A stretch of 64,000 nt of DNA from Papaver somniferum (Eukaryota > Streptophyta > Magnoliopsida > Ranunculales > Papaveraceae). The translations under genes and the position numbers were made by a program. Positions 59,740 to 64,000 of the stretch are shown in pieces. Positions within the stretch are counted from its first letter, which is position 1, and each line of letters starts with the position of its first letter. The stretch lies in assembly GCF_003573695.1 (NCBI RefSeq), contig NC_039361.1:42245673-42309672 (forward strand), given 5' to 3'. A model generated the notes under the pieces. That model made no database searches. It was not told where the DNA came from and worked only from the letters and a program-made list of their open reading frames with translations.

Positions 59740-61506
59740 TTGAGCCCAATCATGTCTAGATCTTGGTCTACAGTTGGGGAATACAACAAATCCCTTAGAG
59801 AACTTGCGTATGGACATACTTCACGTCATGAGCCTCCCATAGACCATGATGCCAATAGTTATAGGAATTATTATGGACATTTTCAAAGTCCCGAGCTTCA
59901 ATACATGAACCCTACTGACTATTCGCACATGCATCGTTCGCCACAACGTGAAAATGAACATTTTGCTAATACCTCACTCACACAATCATCTCTTGTGGAT
60001 CAATTAGAAGCTCGAATCGCAGCTTTAGAAATGCAATCACATGAGGAATCTGTCACATCTAATTTTCTTAGGCAACCTGAAATCTATGCATGTCCCGCAT
60101 GTGGTAGTTTAGACCACCCTGTTGAGAATTGTCATATTTTGCAATCTAGAGAAAATCCAAGGTATGAAATGCCCATAAATTGTGAGGCTAGTAGTCATTG
60201 GGACCATAATCAAACCTTTGAGGGTTGCGATCAATCTTTTATAAACCCTAATGACCATGCACACATGTACCAATCACCACAATTTGAACATGAAGAATTT
60301 TGTACTCCCATGAATTTAGACTCCACCATAGAAGCTCTCAGTAAGATAAACTTTGATAGATCTACATCACGAATTCAGGCGAAGTTAGATCAGATTTTGC
60401 TTCACCTACAAAAGGATGAAATTCATGAGGAAATGTATGTTGTTGAATATGATGTTGTCCCTAATGAAGTGTCTAGTCCCATTCATGTAAATGATGTTGA
60501 ATATGAACCTAATTTAGAGGAACATGAATCGACTAATGACACCACCACTGTTAATGAGGACCAATATGCATGCTACCATGATGATGATTATGATGTTATG
60601 TTAGAAGAACATGTCTATACTGAAAATGTTATGGAACCTTTGGGTTCAAATACATTAGGCTTTTCTGCCCCGACCTTCATGAATGATGTTTCTTTTAGTA
60701 TTCCATATACATGTGATGTTGATACTGATTTTGAACATGTGCATCTCTCCTATGAAAATGACTTAGATAATATAGACTCGTCTGTTGACACTAATATGCA
60801 TGAAAATATAATTGATGTGTCTGATTCTCTACCTGGGTCACGTTGTGATGTTTCCACTGATTTGCCGATGCATGAGAATAATTCTTCTGATGATGTTGAT
60901 GATTCTGATTTGTGTGAGAATGGTGAGAATGTTGTGACACTTGTAGAAGACTTAGGAGATATTGATTTGATTAATAATGATGTGCCTATCGTCCTGCCTG
61001 AGTCACAATCTAATGGCCTTCCACCCAACCTAGATTTGGTTTGTACCGATATTGTCAAACCAACTTTTCTGAAAATTCCTAATCTAGGATTGGAACTGTA
61101 TGCTTCCCAAGTCCTTTTGGACTATTTTGCATCTAAGTATAATATCTTTGAGGAGCCACAGTTGGAATTAGCATGTGTACCCGTCCCTACCAAAGTTCAC
61201 TTTGAGTTAGACCTTGTACATGATGAACCCCCAAAACTGCGAGATTTTGTTTCCAAAATTTTATCCGTTGAAAAATCCAGGTTTGAGGGTAGCTCATTTT
61301 GTTTCACAGTTTCACTTGCGTTTCTTTCCTATTATATTTGTGTGAAGCTGTTGAAACCTCTACACTTTGTCTTTTGGGTTGATCCTCAACTCTTTAGATT
61401 GTTAGTGTATGGTGAATTTTTTGTATATAATCCAGTAGATAAAAATTTTAAAAACCCTTTTGTTCCTTTTGTATATATTTTGCTAATCCAATATGATATC
61501 GGCTGA
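59740..61506 (+). CDS. 588-residue gag-like protein of element G with zinc knuckle and uncharacterised C-terminus
   Basis: The frame is uninterrupted. A C-x2-C-x4-H-x4-C knuckle is at C118, C121, H126 and C131, close in pattern to that of the Athila Gag at 29739. Before it is a short helical run (about 88-105). Residues about 140-440 are an acidic, low-complexity linker with repeated H-M-Y/H-Q/R-S-P motifs. The C-terminus has K445-I-P-N-L-G-L-E, a hydrophobic stretch (about 518-545) and DPQLFRLL (548-555), the same order as in the protein at 4601-6211. The usual capsid domain is not evident. It may bind the element's RNA through the knuckle; a membrane role for the end is only an inference. 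Confidence 0.78.
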   Translation: MSPIMSRSWSTVGEYNKSLRELAYGHTSRHEPPIDHDANSYRNYYGHFQSPELQYMNPTDYSHMHRSPQRENEHFANTSLTQSSLVDQLEARIAALEMQSHEESVTSNFLRQPEIYACPACGSLDHPVENCHILQSRENPRYEMPINCEASSHWDHNQTFEGCDQSFINPNDHAHMYQSPQFEHEEFCTPMNLDSTIEALSKINFDRSTSRIQAKLDQILLHLQKDEIHEEMYVVEYDVVPNEVSSPIHVNDVEYEPNLEEHESTNDTTTVNEDQYACYHDDDYDVMLEEHVYTENVMEPLGSNTLGFSAPTFMNDVSFSIPYTCDVDTDFEHVHLSYENDLDNIDSSVDTNMHENIIDVSDSLPGSRCDVSTDLPMHENNSSDDVDDSDLCENGENVVTLVEDLGDIDLINNDVPIVLPESQSNGLPPNLDLVCTDIVKPTFLKIPNLGLELYASQVLLDYFASKYNIFEEPQLELACVPVPTKVHFELDLVHDEPPKLRDFVSKILSVEKSRFEGSSFCFTVSLAFLSYYICVKLLKPLHFVFWVDPQLFRLLVYGEFFVYNPVDKNFKNPFVPFVYILLIQYDIG

Positions 61507-62845
61507 AATATGTTGGATTCTTGACTTGAATAACGGAGTTCTAATCTTGCTTTCGCCGACATCCGGGTATTCTCTTTCCTTTTTCTCTACTCAACATGAT
61601 CCTCTTCATATGTTGTATTATAATTCTTTTTATTCATCTTTTGAAACATTGAGGACAATGTTTAGTTTAGGTTTGGGGGTATAAAGTAGATACCATGATA
61701 ATATGCCATAATTGAAAACAAGAACTCATGCTATATTGAAAAAATTGAACTCTTCCTCTTTGAAAAAAATGAAAAAATCAAAATAAAAAATTAAAAATTG
61801 AAAAAAACATAAAAATAGAGCTCATTTACCTTGAAATGCTGACTCTTGTGCAAATATGTAAACATAAGGATTCTTAGTCTAGATACTTAGGCACCCTGAT
61901 TCTAGCACAATTCACATAGTGATAAGAAACTTGCACGCGCACGATCTACCAATACATGTATAGCCTCATCCTTGAGGTGTTCTATCGGAAGTTTTAGTTG
62001 CCAATCACTTTAGAATACTGAACGAAACTTGACTAGCTTGTTCTTTGGTTGGTTGGGATAGAAGGTGGAGGTTACATTAAGAAAGACAACCATCGAATTT
62101 AAATGGGTGCATCAAAAAGGGATACCTCTTTCAAAGTGTCATGTAATTTTTTGTTTCTTTTTGCTTATGTATCAAAAGAGTTACCATGTTGTAAAAAAAA
62201 AAGAAAAAATTAATATCAGAAAAAAATTCAAAAAAAATCAAGTATTTATCAATTCCATCCTCTCTTGTTCCAAAAATAAAAGAGAGTAGTCAATGTAAAT
62301 AAGAGTCATGTAAAGAGTCATCTTTTGTGTTTTTATGTTATAAGCAAGGAAGGGTGTATGCCATTGATGTACAACACGAGTAATTGTGAAATACCTCCAA
62401 CTCATTCACAATTCTCGTAAAGTCCGGACAGCTAGCTAGATTTCGACCTTGGTTCTTAGCCTGAGAAACTATCTCTTGGTGATTAGTAGTCATAACATCC
62501 GATCTTTCTTTACACATGTGTAGATACACTTTACACTCTTATCACATGTCTTTATTTGTTATCAGTGCTAGGATTGTGCCTTAGATAGCTAGATTGACAT
62601 CTCCATTTTGCTGTGAGCTTAAATTGTCTTGCACATGTCACATTTGATGGAATCTGAGCTTATATTTTGTCCTAGAACTTTATAGGTACGTTCTAAGCAA
62701 ACCTTCACGAGACTTCACTCGTCCATTAGGGACACTTAGTGGTTTAAAAGGCTTATTTCATTCGCTAAATGCAATCGAGAGACCAGCGACAGTGGTATAG
62801 GTAGGATTTCCTTAGTTTTGTTTTACTTGAGGACAAGTAAAATTC
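61507..62845 (+). other. 3' non-coding region of element G
   Basis: It is close to 35370-36680 of element D along its length, including the block ending AGGTTTGGGGG. No frame is convincing. The high similarity contrasts with the unrelated coding regions of D and G. Confidence 0.8.
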
Positions 62846-62856
62846 AGGTTTGGGGG
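62846..62856 (+). other. Polypurine tract of element G
   Basis: AGGTTTGGGGG, four bases before the 3' LTR, is identical to that of D. Confidence 0.85.
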
Positions 62857-62860
62857 TATT

Positions 62861-64000
62861 TGATGAGTGCTAAAAAGTGCATATTTCTATATATTTTTCT
62901 TGGCATTTAACTCATCTTTTGTGCATTAATTCTACATTTTATCCCATATTCTGTGTTTTCGTTGTTTTCAAGAATAAATACTTTTCTTAATTAATTTTTG
63001 CATTTTTAGGTACTAAATAAAGCCTGGTTATCTCACGGAGCGAAAAGAGCAAAGGAACGGCAAAGACTCCCGCTAGGAGGAAGCGAAGAATGATGTTTGC
63101 AAGAGCCGGATCAACTAGAAGTGGGATTGAAGAGGAAGAATTGTTCTTAAAGAAGATATGGGCTTGGCATACCCAAGGCCCAAAACCCTTACCCAAATCC
63201 ATTTCCATTATCCATACCCATTTCCGTAAGAGCCGTCAGATTCGATCCATCTCATCATCCAACGGTCGCCTCATCATTGTGCATCAAACTCCGAAGCTCC
63301 TGTCAAACACTATAGTACCTAACTCCATCTGAAGCCGTCAGTTTTGTTGTATCTCATCATCCAACGGTCGCTCTTATCTCGCCGTTGGATCATTCCATCA
63401 CCTTTTCATCCTACGCTTTCGCTTTGTTGAGCATCAACCTTTGATACACCCGCCTCACACCCTAGCATCAGAAACCTACACCCTCAACCAAACGAACCCT
63501 AATCCCATTTCCATCGATCTCTTCCCCTCTCTTCTTCCCAAATTCTCTGCAAAACTCTCTTCTCGTCTGCAACACCACCACCTCCACTGTCTCCTCTGCC
63601 GCAACCATTTCTATCACTGCCACCACCTCCATCAGCTCAGTCCTTCCCCCAAAACCCATCCCTCTACTAGCCTAGACATTTTACAAAACTCGCACCTCTT
63701 TCTCTGAACCCTAGGGTGTGGGATTTGTAAAACATCTCGAGCTAGTATTTCAGAGATGACAAGAGCAGCAGCATTAGCAGAGGAGGAGAAGTACGAGCAT
63801 GGGTCGAAGCAGAAATCACAGTGGGTGAGTTGAATTGAAAATTCCCAAAATCAAAATTAGGGTTTCAAAATTTAGGGTTTCTAAATTTTGGGGGAAAACA
63901 TTGTACTATAAATTGAGAACATTGGGTGTATGTAAAACTTATGCCTGGGCTAGCCAGAGCTTCACTCAAGAGGACTGGACTAGCCAGTTCCTCAACTGTG
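62861..64000 (+). repeat. 3' LTR of element G (cut by the window end)
   Basis: It starts TGATGAGTGCTAAAAAGT and follows the 5' LTR base for base with a few substitutions, so the insertion is recent. A TATA box lies at 63907-63914. Confidence 0.92.

Larger units (their letters stand above)
56495..64000 (+). mobile_element. Non-autonomous Athila-related element G (right LTR runs off the window)
   Basis: The 5' LTR is 56495-58532 and the 3' LTR starts at 62861. A tRNA-Asp primer site, a CTG-rich leader, one 588-codon frame and a long 3' non-coding region lie between. No protease, RT or integrase is present. Both LTR starts, the leader type, the 3' region and the polypurine tract are shared with the Athila element D. 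Confidence 0.9.

Overview
This is plant nuclear DNA, and almost all of it is transposable elements nested inside one another. The evidence is Ty3/gypsy elements of Athila and Tat type with tRNA-Asp-type primer-binding sites, Ty1/copia SIRE-like elements with an initiator-Met primer site (TGGTATCAGAGC), an L1-type LINE, a hAT-type MITE, and LTRs of about 1.8-2.5 kb. I cannot name the species; a large, repeat-rich eudicot genome is the best guess. I found no tRNA, rRNA or CRISPR, and no convincing ordinary host gene.

Left part (1-14000): a decayed minus-strand Tat-like gypsy element. From right to left it holds a 5' LTR (from 11819), a primer site, gag, a protease and an integrase C-terminus. 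RT, RNase H and the integrase core are missing. Downstream of the integrase lies a plus-strand, apparently spliced reading frame (1-1526, resuming at 8620), which fits the antisense ORFs known from Tat-lineage elements. That frame is split by a complete minus-strand non-autonomous LTR element (1527-8614, target duplication GAAAC). This element encodes a single 536-residue protein.

Middle and right part (14470-64000): a dead LINE carries a solo copia LTR (15571-17929) and then a copia-like gag-only element B, which starts at 18084. B's 5' LTR is split by a sister element C (18796-39839, minus strand, duplication GTAAC). C's own 5' LTR is split by an almost complete Athila element D (26712-38663, duplication TTACA). 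C's 3' LTR carries a hAT-type MITE (20200-20695). B's gag is split by a solo-LTR-like insert E (42511-45017). B's 3' LTR is split by another sister element F (48939 onward). F's 3' LTR is split by a non-autonomous Athila relative G (56495 to past the window end).

How they fit together: D is the only element with recognisable gag, protease, RT, RNase H and integrase, although stops and frameshifts break it. The element at 1527-8614 and G have no pol, but share D's primer-site type and polypurine-tract environment. G and D also share nearly the whole 3' non-coding region, so D-like elements probably mobilised G in trans. The two non-autonomous proteins share an uncharacterised C-terminal region: a K-I/V-P-x-L-G-L box, a hydrophobic segment and a DPQ-L/I-F-R-L/I-L box. 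This is the most novel protein-level signal in the window. B, C and F are likewise pol-less. F has lost the middle of gag and carries an unrelated 218-codon frame there.
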